DNA of 64,000 nucleotides. Origin: Saccharina japonica. Lineage: Eukaryota; Sar; Phaeophyceae; Laminariales; Laminariaceae. Positions 33,351 through 43,910 of the stretch are shown in pieces. Made by a program: the position numbers and the translations under genes. The number at the start of each line of letters is the position of its first letter. Position 1 is the stretch's first letter. The stretch lies in the NCBI GenBank assembly GCA_008828725.1, contig MEHQ01001453.1, positions 367,195-431,194 on the forward strand, in the 5' to 3' direction. Under the pieces are notes generated by a model that worked only from the letters and a program-made list of their open reading frames with translations, did not search any database and was not told the DNA's origin.

Positions 33351-34660
33351 ATACAGTATGATACGTGATACACCTCGAGGCTTTGGGGTTGTTCGTCAGA
33401 TTGAACTACAAGAGACGCTTCGCCGCGGCTGGCTGACGCCCGCCTGCGGCTTCGCGCAATGCCTGTAACGGCGAAGAGGAGAGGTAGAATCAAAATAGGT
33501 AAGCTTAGGGCGAACAAAAGCGACTGTACTGCCAAGGAGTGTGCAACAGTAGTACAGGACACCTAATGAGAAACACTCAATCTGACTCAGGCATTGGGTT
33601 TCTTCTTTTCTCGAGAGGAGAGGGTGCGTGTTATACTATAAATCCAATGGAAAAACAGTCGGTACTTATCCAGCATCGTCAACAATAAACAGAATCTTCG
33701 ATCGTGCGTGTAGATCACGGATGCATTCCGAGTATGTAGGAGTACACGTAAACCCGTAAAAAATAGAAACCACATTTTTCGGGAGAAAACAACAAGCTCT
33801 TGACCATCACCACAGTATTGGTGAAAGTTGGAGCGTGCACCGCTCGCATGTTCGAGCGCACGCGAGGCCCTAACCGGTGCGAAACACGTCGGTTGGTACG
33901 ATGGCGGATGAACCTACCGAAAACGTTCACCGTCTCGCGAGAACATGTCCCGACATGCTCCTGAGGAACGCATGAAGTAATTCGTTTGTGGATCGCAAGC
34001 TCAAAATATCGTATTATATCGCCGAACAAAGCCAGAGCGGGGCCATGTCCCTCCGTGCCGTGCCAATTCTCATCTGGCACTCAAAGAAGGGATGACCCTC
34101 ATGTTGACCCTCAACTTCAGCACATGCACTCCCGCCCTGAATGGGGAATGGTTGATGCAGGCGTTGACAACCTGTGCCCGTGTCCCCCTTCGAACCACTA
34201 GGAGTACGTACCTGTCGCCTCCCATCACCACGATTATGAAATGCTGCTGTTCTGTTCTGTTATGTCTGTCCGTCTGTCTGTAATAAGATGGCGCGATCCA
34301 GAGCAGTTCAGCCCCCCTTGCCCCATAGGTAGGGAGGCTGTGTACGACAACCACCAGCAGAACACAAGGTTTCTCGCGTCGCGTCGCGTCGCGTCGAGCC
34401 GTGGCCGTCGCTCCGAGCTGCCGACAACCCCGAGCCGATCCCCGAGGCGGTCCTCGGGTAAGGCGTTGGTTTTGATAGTATTTCAGTAAAGCTTAAGAAA
34501 CAGGCGTCTTATTGGTAGATTCGGGCATGAGGACAACTCTGTTTCTGCCATATATATATTGCAGTAAGGATTGAGAATCAGCCAGCCCATTGGTCGATTT
34601 CGACCGTGCAAGTTCGGCGGATTTACACCAAGACGACCTTGCATCTACCATCACATATCA
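33351..34660. other. Intergenic, no gene supported
   Basis: Contains a short CGCGT-type microsatellite (about 34376-34395). No convincing ORF. Confidence 0.5.
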
Positions 34661-34685
34661 AACAAATCCACACCAGCGCAGAGGC

Positions 34686-34709
34686 AGCAGCAGCAGCAGC
34701 AGCAGCAGA
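34686..34709. repeat. CAG microsatellite
   Basis: About eight CAG units. The Gln/Leu-rich ORFs around it are translations of the repeat and not supported as genes. Confidence 0.85.
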
Positions 34710-35180
34710 TGACCGGGTCTCAAGCCGTGGCGAGCCGTGGCGGTGGCACAATCCCGAGGCAGTTCTAACAGCCATGTAGCCAGCCTTCCTGCTGGCCTAC
34801 ACTTTTGAATTTCATAATGATGGCAGCTGATTGCTGACGCGTTCTCGAAGATTTGTGCTGAATAGAGCCATCGGGGTTCCTCCACACCCAGGGAGGATAT
34901 GTCTGGCCCCATTCCTTGATAACACATCCCTCCATATCTCTACAAAACTCCGACCAATCCGGGACAAAAACAGCGATCCGCCAGGTCGACACCGTCCCCG
35001 CACGGTGTGGAAACCCCATCCCCATCGGCTGGTCGAGGGGTGGACAAAGGGTGATAGTGGATCTTCAAAATGGGGGTTTTGTCTTGGTAGTAGTATCTTG
35101 ACCCTCAGATCGAACCCTAACCCTAACCCGAACCCTATGCCAGTGGTCAGTGCTTGCTTGGCCAATCAGAGTGCCTAATT

Positions 35181-35307
35181 AGCTACCTTAGAAAGATCCA
35201 CTAACAGTGTTTGTCCACTACTGGGCTGGTCACTGGTGGGCGGAGGCTCATGGAGGCCGTAGTAGTGGGCGAAGCTTGATGGTGAATCTTCCTAAGCAAG
35301 GTAGCTA
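35181..35307. repeat. ~127 bp foldback element
   Basis: AGCTACCTTAGAAAGATCCA at the left pairs with the complement of GTGAATCTTCCTAAGCAAGG at the right, and an inner CCACTACTGGGC pairs with GTAGTAGTGGGC. MITE-like, no ORF. Confidence 0.75.
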
Positions 35308-35867
35308 TATCGTGTGCCCGAACTCCGAACATAATTAATTAACTCTATTTCTGGTACGAAATAATTAAATTGGAATTGCGATCTAATTGTTTTATTGTTT
35401 TGCCCAGATTGCACCCCCGCACCTGAAAATAAATAATTAAACATGATCACGTTTTTGTTGTGCGGTTTGACTCATAGAAGCACATACATACTCAAAAACA
35501 AATAGTTTGGAAGAGCCAACATGCGGTAAATGTGCGGTTTGACGCGTGTAAGCACATATACTCAAACACAAACTGTTCGGAAGAGGTATTATGCCGCCCG
35601 GGACATACACACACGCGGGTTTATGAAATACTAAGTGACACGCGTTTACGACATAATAACTGGTATCGTAGTATGATGGAGGTGCCACACACAGCACCGG
35701 ATGAAGACCGCTGCAGACTGCGCCGTATACGTAGTGCCTGCGAAAACTTGTTTGGCACATACATACATAGTACGTGGATTAGTCCCCTACAGAAGCTTCG
35801 CTACTACTACTACTGCTGTATAGTACAGACTGCCTGCACTACTCTGAAAGCCACATGATGTGATAAC

Positions 35868-35984
35868 ACCACTCTGTCCCGAAATATAAACAACTTTAAT
35901 TACAACTATGTCCCTAAATATAAGCAATGTTCACACATAAATATTCAATAAAAACATCGCTTATATGTCGGGACAGAGTGGTAG
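35868..35984. mobile_element. Mariner/Stowaway-like MITE, copy 1
   Basis: Inverted ends ACCACTCTGTCCCGAAATAT and CTTATATGTCGGGACAGAGTGGT, AT-rich interior. The ends recall the Stowaway-type CTCCCTCCGTCCC terminus. Confidence 0.75.
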
Positions 35985-36217
35985 GATTATTGTTGTTGAT
36001 TTGCCCAAGATAATAGGAGAAGAACATACCGGTAAGCAGGAAATATACTTGTTGCCCATTAAAGCCGAAACCATAATAACAAAAACGACGATCTTTCCGC
36101 AAATAGAACGTGTACTCTGGCACACTTGTAAACTGCCGGGAGAAGTCCCACATTTCGTAGTTGGATACCACTATTTTTAATGGGTACGACACCATTAAAA
36201 ATACCAGGGAATGATTT

Positions 36218-36295
36218 ACCACTATGTCCCCATATATAAGAAACGGTTAAACATAAATATTCTATAATAAAAGCGCTTATATGTCGGGACAGAGT
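36218..36295. mobile_element. Mariner/Stowaway-like MITE, copy 2
   Basis: Shorter copy, ends ACCACTATGTCCCCATATAT and GTCGGGACAGAGTGGT. The downstream flank (TTTTTGTTGTCGATTT..CCCAGGAGAATAGGAGAAG) matches the flank of copy 1, so element and flank were duplicated together. Confidence 0.75.
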
Positions 36296-36390
36296 GGTGA
36301 TATAATTTTTGTTGTCGATTTCCCCAGGAGAATAGGAGAAGCACATTATGATGTGGGTACGTACTACAACAAAAACTACCCGAGGGTATC

Positions 36391-36510
36391 ATATACCACT
36401 CTGTCCCGAAATATGAGCAACTTTTATTTCCACTCTGTACCTAAATATAAGCAACTTTCATTCATAAATATTCAATTAAAAAGTGCTTATATGTCGGGAC
36501 AGGGTGGTAG
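36391..36510. mobile_element. Mariner/Stowaway-like MITE, copy 3
   Basis: TACCACTCTGTCCCGAAATA at the left and TGTCGGGACAGGGTGGTA at the right, consistent with a TA target duplication. Confidence 0.75.
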
Positions 36511-36654
36511 GATATAGCATGGTGCAATCTTGGAGCGAGTACAAACCGGACAGTCCCGCGTGCCAGAAATAAAGAGAGAAATCGCACTGCATCACCCCCC
36601 ACTCGTACCAACCCCCCACTCTGCCACAGCTGCAGCTCTCCACTCCACGGTTTC

Positions 36655-37010
36655 TTGGCACGCTTTCCCGCACATACACCTCACAAGTATCAACAGCAGC
36701 CAACGGTAGCGGCTGCTGCAGCTAGCGGCAGCGGAAGGAGCAGCAGCAGCAGCAGCAGCAGCAGCGGTAGCAGCAGCACGGACGGCGGTGCGAGGTCGCC
36801 GCGGTCTACAGTAGTAGTATTTGCCAAGCATCCAAGTTTTGAGCTCTGGACGTGGAGAAAGCCTCTCGCGTCAATGTTGTTGCTGCTTATAAAATACTGC
36901 TGCTGCTCTTGTTTGCTGGCGCTGTTGGTGCTGGTGCTGCTGCTGGTGCTGCTGGTGCTGGCTGCTGCGCCTACTATTGTGCAGATTGCGCGTACGACGC
37001 CCTTGCTTGC
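36655..37010 (+). repeat. CAG/CTG-rich tract with fortuitous ORFs
   Basis: (CAG)n at about 36741-36765 and CTG-rich sequence at 36895-36965. The 163-codon plus-strand ORF (36655-37146) reads poly-Ser then poly-Leu and overlaps a dispersed repeat, so it is probably not a gene. Confidence 0.7.
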
Positions 37011-37630
37011 CAACATCAATCAGGCGATAGCGGAGCGCACACTGCTGTTTCGTCTCTCTGTCGCTGGCACGCCGCCCGTTTTTGACAAAGCAGTTTCGTT
37101 TTCCCGCATTGGGATTGTTGGGAGATCGGTTTTGATGTCTGATTGAGTATTTCGGTTTGTCACTAAAATCCGGATCTTATTTTTTGGCCTAAATCGGATC
37201 TAATTTCTCCAAATTTCCAGCCGACCCAACCCTTGGATAAATAATAAAAAACGTATCCATATCGTGTGCCCGAACTCCGAAAATAATTATTTTTGGTAAA
37301 ATATAAATTGGAATGTAGGATCAATTTATTTCAATAAAATATATCAATACGAGCGCGTACGACGCCCTTGCTTGCCAACATCAATCAGGCGATAGCGGAG
37401 CGCACACTGCTGTTTCGTCTCTCTGTCGCTGGCACGCCGCCCGTTTTTGACAAAGCAGTTTCGTTTTCCCGCATTGGGATTGTTGGGAGATCGGTTTTAA
37501 TGCCTGATTGAGTATTTCGGTTTGTCACTAAAATCCGGATCTTATTTTTTGGCCTAAATCGGATCTAATTTCTCCAAATTTCCAGCCGACCCAACCCTTG
37601 GATAAATAATGAAAAAACGTATCCATATCG
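36986..37630. repeat. Direct repeat pair of ~280 bp
   Basis: Copies at about 36986-37258 and 37351-37628, nearly identical (both contain GACGCCCTTGCTTGCCAACA and CCGACCCAACCCTTGGATAA). The spacer ATCGTGTGCCCGAACTCCGA also occurs near 35309, so a larger array once extended leftward. Confidence 0.85.
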
Positions 37631-39345
37631 TATTTAGGCACTTTGGTTGGCTAAGCGGTATATTATACGCGTCTCAATCAACTTGGAGTATTTCCCAGCC
37701 ACGGCATCCAGATTCAACCTAGGGTATTTCCAAGCACAGCATTCAAGCCGTCCAAGTCAACCTAGAGTCCTACCAAGTACAACATCCTACCACTGATCAC
37801 TGGCGCAGGGTTCGGGCTAGGGTTCGGATCGTAGGATCGGCTTTAGGTGCCGAGCACAAAACCTCAGAAAATACCAACTAAAGTTGTGGTTCACCCCTCC
37901 ATGGAGCGCCAACGGCACCCGGAGACGATAGGGTCTCATCACTGAATCATATATCATTCAATACATCTACAACTCCAAATATTGGGGGGCCAACACGGGC
38001 AACTGCCAGGCCAATACCCCCCCGCAAGGTGTGGAAACCTGAGCAACACCGCCCCGCAAGCTATGGAACCCCCCCCCCCCCTCGGCTGATCACTGATGGG
38101 CTGAGGCTCATGAAACCGTCCCGCACGGCATGGAAACCCCCACCCCCATAGGATAATCAGTGCTTGGCTCAGACGCATAGAGCGAGCGGTACCTGGGGTC
38201 AATAGGGTCCCATACCCGACTCATACCTCCTTCCAAACAGTATTAACCCCAACAACCTGGAGACGGAAACGGTCACCCCCGGGTCGATACAGTCACGAAA
38301 GGTGTGGACACCCCACCCCTAACAGCCGACCACTAATGGCGTGTCCAAACCAAAACCAAAACCAAAATCGAAAACCGAAAGCATGTCGTTTTCGACATCC
38401 TTTTAGCAGATGTGTCCAAACAGAAACGAATTGTGAAAAACAAGATCCAGGTGAAAAACAACGGAGGGTAAAACCTATGGGCTGTTGACAACTATGGACG
38501 CATACCGGCAAGGTAGCATTCGGCAGCACAGGCCCACCAGAGAAGCAGGCAGACGCGACGACAATTCGATCCCGGAGGTCGTTGGGCCTCCGATGGAGGT
38601 GGTCACGTGTCCAACGTTGATCCCCCGGAATCAAATTTTAAATCATACTGAGAACGAACTTCCAGCTTCATTCTGGAGGTGTTCATGCTGAACTCTACTC
38701 AAATTATCTTCGCTTTGGCTCGAAACCCGGGAACAGCTGTGTTGCCGTGCTAGCTGTGGGTTGCGTGCTGCGCCCGAAGCCTGAACTGCTGCTACAAATT
38801 TACCAGCAAAAAATGCATTTACGTTAACTAGTACCAGGTAGTCGGTAACTTGAGGAGCGCAACCGGTCAGAAGACATATGGACAGAACAAATGCAACCCC
38901 TACCGTACAGTGATTCCGAGTCACTTAAAAGAAACAAAACGCGTGCATACAAACCTTCGGACAGTCTGTTCCTTCTTACAGCTGTCTTTCAGCTCGCCGG
39001 TCATTCGCCCAGTGCCAGGCCCCTGCTCGCCCCCGCCACGAGTCGAGCCCCGTACCATATAGTTATCTTCCATTATGTCACAACCCTTCCTAACCTCGGC
39101 CTCTCGAGTTCAACCAACTGCACCACCGTTTCACCGACTTGGTGAACGTTTTCACATCCCCTCGTTTAACCATGCCAAGGATTCAGCACCTCTCCACAAA
39201 CCCCATAATTCCTTTGTTCAAACTTCCAACTAGTTAAAGGGTTAAAAAGGGTCAGAACTGGCCAAAGGTCACTGAAGCAAACGAACGGGTTACATACAAC
39301 CAATATAAAAACAACCGACGGCTCCCGTACGGGCAACCAACAAAC
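37631..39345. other. Intergenic, no gene supported
   Basis: Simple CCAAAA repeats near 38346-38370 and repeated GTGTGGAAACC..CCCC.CC fragments at about 38030-38150. No credible ORF. Confidence 0.5.
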
Positions 39346-39609
39346 GACGCATGCTACGGTAGCCTGCATGCAGGTGCACCATCTTGTTTCTGAGGGCGGT
39401 CACTCAAGGAGCTCTGTAACCTCACCGAAAACTGATTTTCGAGGGAAATAAAAGTGCTACCCGATGAAAAATACCATTGCCTAAGTATACGATGAACAAT
39501 ATTGCAACACAAGACTGGAAAAACGACGACAATTTTGAGGTTAAGGAGCTGGATCATTCAGAAGACGTTTCAGCTAAAAAAACACTCTACCTCTATCTTA
39601 GCACGTGTG
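39346..39609. mobile_element. MITE, main family
   Basis: Left terminus GACGCATGCTACGGTAGCC with CTGCATGCAGG inserted, right terminus CTATCTTAGCACGTG. It lies just outside the 3' edge of duplication unit B. Confidence 0.8.
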
Positions 39610-39959
39610 AAACACGCTTACTCGGTTTGTGCATTGTGCGGTGAATTCCCACCAAAGCTTCTACCACTACACACAGCGAGACGTTTCATGCTCAGCCCTT
39701 CGTTAGCCAAGGGCACAACGCTAACAACGTCAACTGGCATAGTATAGCCACCAACCATACGTAGTTGATTCGCAAAGTGTCCAACAGAACAACCCTTTGA
39801 GGGTGAACTCCTGGTAGTGTGGCGGGCGGCTACGTAGATTAACGGCACAACAAACAGATGATCCCATCCATCGACAGCTGCATCAACGACGTCGGCAACG
39901 TGGCTGGTTTGCTTATTTTGCCGCGCGTGAAGGGCCAATTATTCAAACAATTCGCAGCT

Positions 39960-40521
39960 TCATTGTACGGCCGATTGGTTTCGAAACGACACCATGGGCG
40001 CTCCAGGAAAACCGGACAAAAAGCTCTCGGTCAATCGATCGATTGAAGTCAGTCGTGTCCGAACGACATCCATCACCCGTAGCGAAGCCGGCCACTCGAC
40101 CCGGCCGATGGGCTGGTCAAACCGAAAGCCGAACGTCGAACTGTTTAGCGAGGGAGGCCACTCGAAGCCTCGAATAGGTTGATCGAAGTCATGCCCAAAT
40201 ATCAAAATACGTCCCCGAAACTGGTCACACGACCCCTTCCACACGTTAGTTGAACCAAGCCCCGAAGGTCAAAGGCTGCAGGCGTGTCCGCCAAACGACT
40301 CTATCGGCCGACCGATTGAAGCAAGTACCGAAGATCAAATGATCAGATGCTGCAGCGGTTCAGGCCACTTTAATTTTGCACATTAGTTGGTTAAGCAAGC
40401 CCCGAACTCAAGACACCCCGGGGACGGAGGCCACGCGACAAAGTCGACAGCTTGATTGACGGCATCCCCAAACATGATATGCTAGATCCCTGCGGCCCAA
40501 CTGACTTCCTGGATGGGCTCG
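39960..40521 (-). pseudogene. Decayed FNIP-like repeats downstream of paralog B
   Basis: Reads FDQPIRGFEWPPSLNSSTFG and FDQPIGRVEWPASLRVMD on the minus strand (39960-40244), with stops and frame changes elsewhere. Homologous in position to the stretch after paralog A. Confidence 0.6.
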
Positions 40522-40634
40522 TTAAAGGATGAGGGAAACGTCAACATCTAAAGCGTCCGCGGCTGAACACCTCCTATGGCAGGAAGGTTTTAGGATGGAA
40601 AGTACTTCACGGTATGTGGCGACGATGGCCTTTC

Positions 40635-40707
40635 GACAGGTGGGATTAGCTGTCCGAAGAGATATCAAGGCGCCAAACGCTATGGCGAAGAAGAAGGCAC
40701 CCGCACT
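40635..40707 (-). other. Conserved hydrophobic segment in a shifted frame, paralog B
   Basis: The minus-strand frame 40522-40770 encodes AGAFFFAIAFGALISLRTAN then PTCRKAIVATYREV. It overlaps the C-terminal end of the main ORF, and in B this frame is open across the junction, so a single frame change or splice would attach it to the repeats. Confidence 0.5.
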
Positions 40708-43142
40708 ACTCGGCCGTTGAAACTCCGGCGTCGACCCCCAACATGTAAACGCCGCAGCGAAGCCGGCCACGTGATCGCATCGAAAGGATGGGCGAATAAA
40801 CTTTCAAACGTTACTTCCTCCAGAGATTCCGGCCAGGTAACGATGTCGATCGGCTTGTTGAAGCCTAGCCCAAACGTCAAACGCTCCAGAGATGCAGGCC
40901 ACACGACTCTATGGATTGGCTGGTTGAAGTACACGTCGAACACCAAGTGCTTGAGGGAGGCAGGCCACACCACTTGATCGATAGGCTGATCGAAGTGGGC
41001 ACCAAAGCATATACTCTCTAGCATCGCCGGCCACATCACCTGGTTGATTGGCTGGTTGAAGGAGAATCCGAATGACAGACACTTGAGTGAAGCCGGCCAC
41101 GCGACCCCTTCAACAGCCTGGTCGAAACCACCCCCAAACGATGGAACCGGGGGTGCGTCGGACCACACGACGCCTTCTATGTCTTCCTTGGAGCGAGCAC
41201 CAAACGCCAGGTACTCAAGTCGCGTCGGCCACTTGACCTCGGTGATCGGCTGATTGAAATTCCCCCCGAAAGATAGATGCTGCAGCGAACTTGGCCACGC
41301 GACGCCATGAACGGGTTGAGTGAAGCTATAGCCGAACGCTAAACGCTTGAGGGATGCGGGCCACACAACCTTGTCGATGGGCTGGTCGAACCCATCGATA
41401 AACGTTGTAGACCAGATTGAGGAAGACCACACTACCCCTTTGACCTGCTCGTCGAAATTGGCACCAAACGCCAAGCGCTCAAGCAAGGCCGGCCAAGCTA
41501 CCTCATCGACAGGCTGGTTGAAGTGTCTCCCAAACATCAAACAATTCAGCAACGTTGGCCACACGACTGCTTGGATTGGTTGGTCAAAGCTATTCCCGAA
41601 CGACAAATGCGCTAGAGAGGCAGGCCACACGACGTGGTCGATAGGCTGGTCGAAGTCGCGCCCAAACCAAATCATCCGTAGCATGTCCGGCCAAACCACT
41701 TCGTGGACCGGCTGGTTGAAGGCAGAGTCGAACGTCAAATACAGCAGTGAGGTCGGCCACACAACCATGTGGATAGGCCGTTCCAAGTCTACCGAGAGTG
41801 CCAAATGCTGCACCGAAGCCGTACACACGTCGGATTGGCTGAGGTTTCGGAAGGCAGACGCGAACGTCCAGTTCGTCCCGGGATCCCACCGAACAACTCC
41901 CTGGGTCGGCTGGGTGGTGCTAGTTCCCAACGTCAAGCGGTGGAGCGAGGAAGGCCATTCCACGCGGTCCAATGACTGGCCCAAGGTCGAACCAAACGCC
42001 AAACAAGTCAGTGAATCAGGCCAATTCACCTCTTCGAAAGGGTGGTTGTAGGTAGCCCCCAATTCCAAACTACGAAGCGATGCAGGCCACACCATTCCGG
42101 TCAGGGACTGGTTGAAAGAATCCCCAAAGGACAAGCGCTGAATCGACGCAGGCCAATCGACTTTGTGAACTATCTGGTTGAAGCTTGACCCAAAGGACAA
42201 CCACTCAATCGACGTGGGCCAAACCACCTTTTCGATTTTCTGGTCGAAGTCGGACCCGAACGACAGACCCTTGAGCGCATTCGGCCATACGACTCCCTCA
42301 AGCCTCGAGTTGAAATCGTCGCCAAACACCAAGTGCTGAAGAGGATCCGGCCATCTCACCTCTCTGATAGCCTGGTTGAAGTAAGAACCAAATTCCAAAG
42401 ACTGCAGACAGGCCGGCCACACGACGAAGTCGATGCGCTGGTCGAAACAAACGCCAAACGTTAGGCTTTTCAGCGAGGTCGGCCATGCCACCCCGTCGAT
42501 GGGTCTATTGAAAAGGTACCCAAACGTCAGCTTCGTCAGCGAGGGGGGCCACACGATGCCTTGGATCCGTTGGTTAAAGCCATCCATGAACGTCAAGCGC
42601 CTCAGCGAGGCAGGCCATCGGACGCCGTCTAAGGGTTGGTCAAAATCACGACCGAACACTAGCTGTTCAAGGGAGTCCGGCCAGATGATGTCGTTAACTC
42701 GCTGGTTGAATTTCGGCCCGAAGGTCATCTTCTTGAGAGTCTCCGGCCACCAGGTCGTACTCCCACCCATTCTGGCCTCCTGCGAGGGCCGTAGCCACTG
42801 CACCCCCCAAGCCAGCCAGCTGCGTACTTCGCGGAGTTCGTGGATCAATTTACCCCTCTCTGAAATCGACGAGGGGAACGACTCCCACGTTATGGAAGAC
42901 GCACTCAATGTCGGTACGGGTGAGTCACGATGCCTTTCTCGGAACGCTTCTTGCTTGCGACGTAGCCATAGATGACGCGGTGTGTCCTTACCGACAACAA
43001 CGTGCGATATCTTGAGGTTTCGGGATGCCACGCACAGGTCCAGACACACCATCTCCAGCCTCGACGTTAGGACGTACCACTGCATTCCGTCGTATCCATG
43101 GTTGAGCGCGGTGGCCAAGGCGCTCACACTCAGTTCGTTCAT
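40680..43142 (-). CDS. FNIP-like leucine-rich-repeat protein, paralog B (30 repeats)
   Basis: 820 codons with the same ~140-residue N-domain and 30 counted units of ~23 residues. Units 1-11 and 25-30 align one-to-one with paralog A; units 12-24 are an extra block absent from A and C. A few units in the extra block are degenerate (STTQPTQGVV, RSKEDIEGVV). An intact frame of this length suggests a functional gene. The solenoid is probably a protein-binding surface; the ligand is unknown. Confidence 0.82.
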   Translation of the reverse strand: MNELSVSALATALNHGYDGMQWYVLTSRLEMVCLDLCVASRNLKISHVVVGKDTPRHLWLRRKQEAFRERHRDSPVPTLSASSITWESFPSSISERGKLIHELREVRSWLAWGVQWLRPSQEARMGGSTTWWPETLKKMTFGPKFNQRVNDIIWPDSLEQLVFGRDFDQPLDGVRWPASLRRLTFMDGFNQRIQGIVWPPSLTKLTFGYLFNRPIDGVAWPTSLKSLTFGVCFDQRIDFVVWPACLQSLEFGSYFNQAIREVRWPDPLQHLVFGDDFNSRLEGVVWPNALKGLSFGSDFDQKIEKVVWPTSIEWLSFGSSFNQIVHKVDWPASIQRLSFGDSFNQSLTGMVWPASLRSLELGATYNHPFEEVNWPDSLTCLAFGSTLGQSLDRVEWPSSLHRLTLGTSTTQPTQGVVRWDPGTNWTFASAFRNLSQSDVCTASVQHLALSVDLERPIHMVVWPTSLLYLTFDSAFNQPVHEVVWPDMLRMIWFGRDFDQPIDHVVWPASLAHLSFGNSFDQPIQAVVWPTLLNCLMFGRHFNQPVDEVAWPALLERLAFGANFDEQVKGVVWSSSIWSTTFIDGFDQPIDKVVWPASLKRLAFGYSFTQPVHGVAWPSSLQHLSFGGNFNQPITEVKWPTRLEYLAFGARSKEDIEGVVWSDAPPVPSFGGGFDQAVEGVAWPASLKCLSFGFSFNQPINQVMWPAMLESICFGAHFDQPIDQVVWPASLKHLVFDVYFNQPIHRVVWPASLERLTFGLGFNKPIDIVTWPESLEEVTFESLFAHPFDAITWPASLRRLHVGGRRRSFNGRVVRVPSSSP

Positions 43143-43377
43143 ATCTGCTCGAGGCCGACGTCACCGCACAGACGATGCTTAGAAAACGAATCGCGGAAAA
43201 ACGGGCGCAGAGCCGATAAACGTGAGGAGTTTCTGGTCGCTGAGGCGTGCTACGGTAAGGGTCCCAGTGACACGTTTTGATCAAACTATTTATGGTTTGA
43301 CCGGGCTCCCTAATCCAATATCCTTGGAACCCCATCAGTGGGTAACGATACGATTCGTGATATGCCGTGAGGCTTAA

Positions 43378-43454
43378 CCCTCTTGAGAACTAGCCCTACG
43401 TATTTGGGGGCAAACTACTTGGAATTAGTGTGTGTTTTTTTCAGTTCTGAATAG
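43378..43454. mobile_element. 77 bp TTAA-flanked mini-element (piggyBac-like)
   Basis: TTAA at 43374-43377 and 43455-43458. Ends CCCTCTTGAGAACT and AGTTCTGAATAGG are inverted. Same subfamily as 13538-13617. Confidence 0.75.
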
Positions 43455-43910
43455 GTTAAGGATCGTCCATCGGGTTGAAATTTAAAACTTTGCTCAAAAT
43501 AGAAGAGCTCATGATGTATAGCTGCTCAACCGGCTTTTTGTGGGTGTAGAGAGAGACGCCATCATACAGACTATCAGGCAGAGCTCATGGCGTACTGCTG
43601 CTGCTGCTGTACTGCAGCACAGCAAGCACCAGTACTCAATCAACTTCTGCGACGGCGGTAGCTCAGGCGGAAGATCATACGAGTATGCGTTTATTGCTGC
43701 GCTGTTGCGATACAAATTACAGATCATCAGATAGTGGTGTAGTAGCGTACAGCAGTTTCTTGCCCGGAGAATGAATTGCAATTTTTGGCACTTTCCGGAA
43801 TTCGAGTTAAATATTCATTTTCGGAGGTCGGGCACACGAAATAGGCTGCCGCTTTGTATTGCTTGCTGCTACTCTGCTACTACTGCTGAGTTACTGCGTA
43901 CAAGGGGGAC

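Larger units (their letters stand above)
39610..43370 (-). repeat. Segmental duplication unit B carrying an FNIP-like gene
   Basis: Same gene order and flanks as unit A. It differs mainly by extra repeats inside the gene. The 5' edge again ends in GTCCCAGTGACACGTTTTGA next to a TTAA mini-element. Confidence 0.8.

Noticed and set aside
35116-35140. CCCTAA-like telomere repeat
   Set aside because: Only three to four imperfect units; too short to call an interstitial telomere.
36655-37146. 163-codon ORF with poly-Ser and poly-Leu
   Set aside because: Translation of CAG/CTG microsatellites that runs into a dispersed direct repeat; no domain.
31913-43182. Plus-strand ORFs of 75-260 codons rich in GHTT/GWLK motifs
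   Set aside because: Antisense shadows of the FNIP-like repeats on the minus strand.
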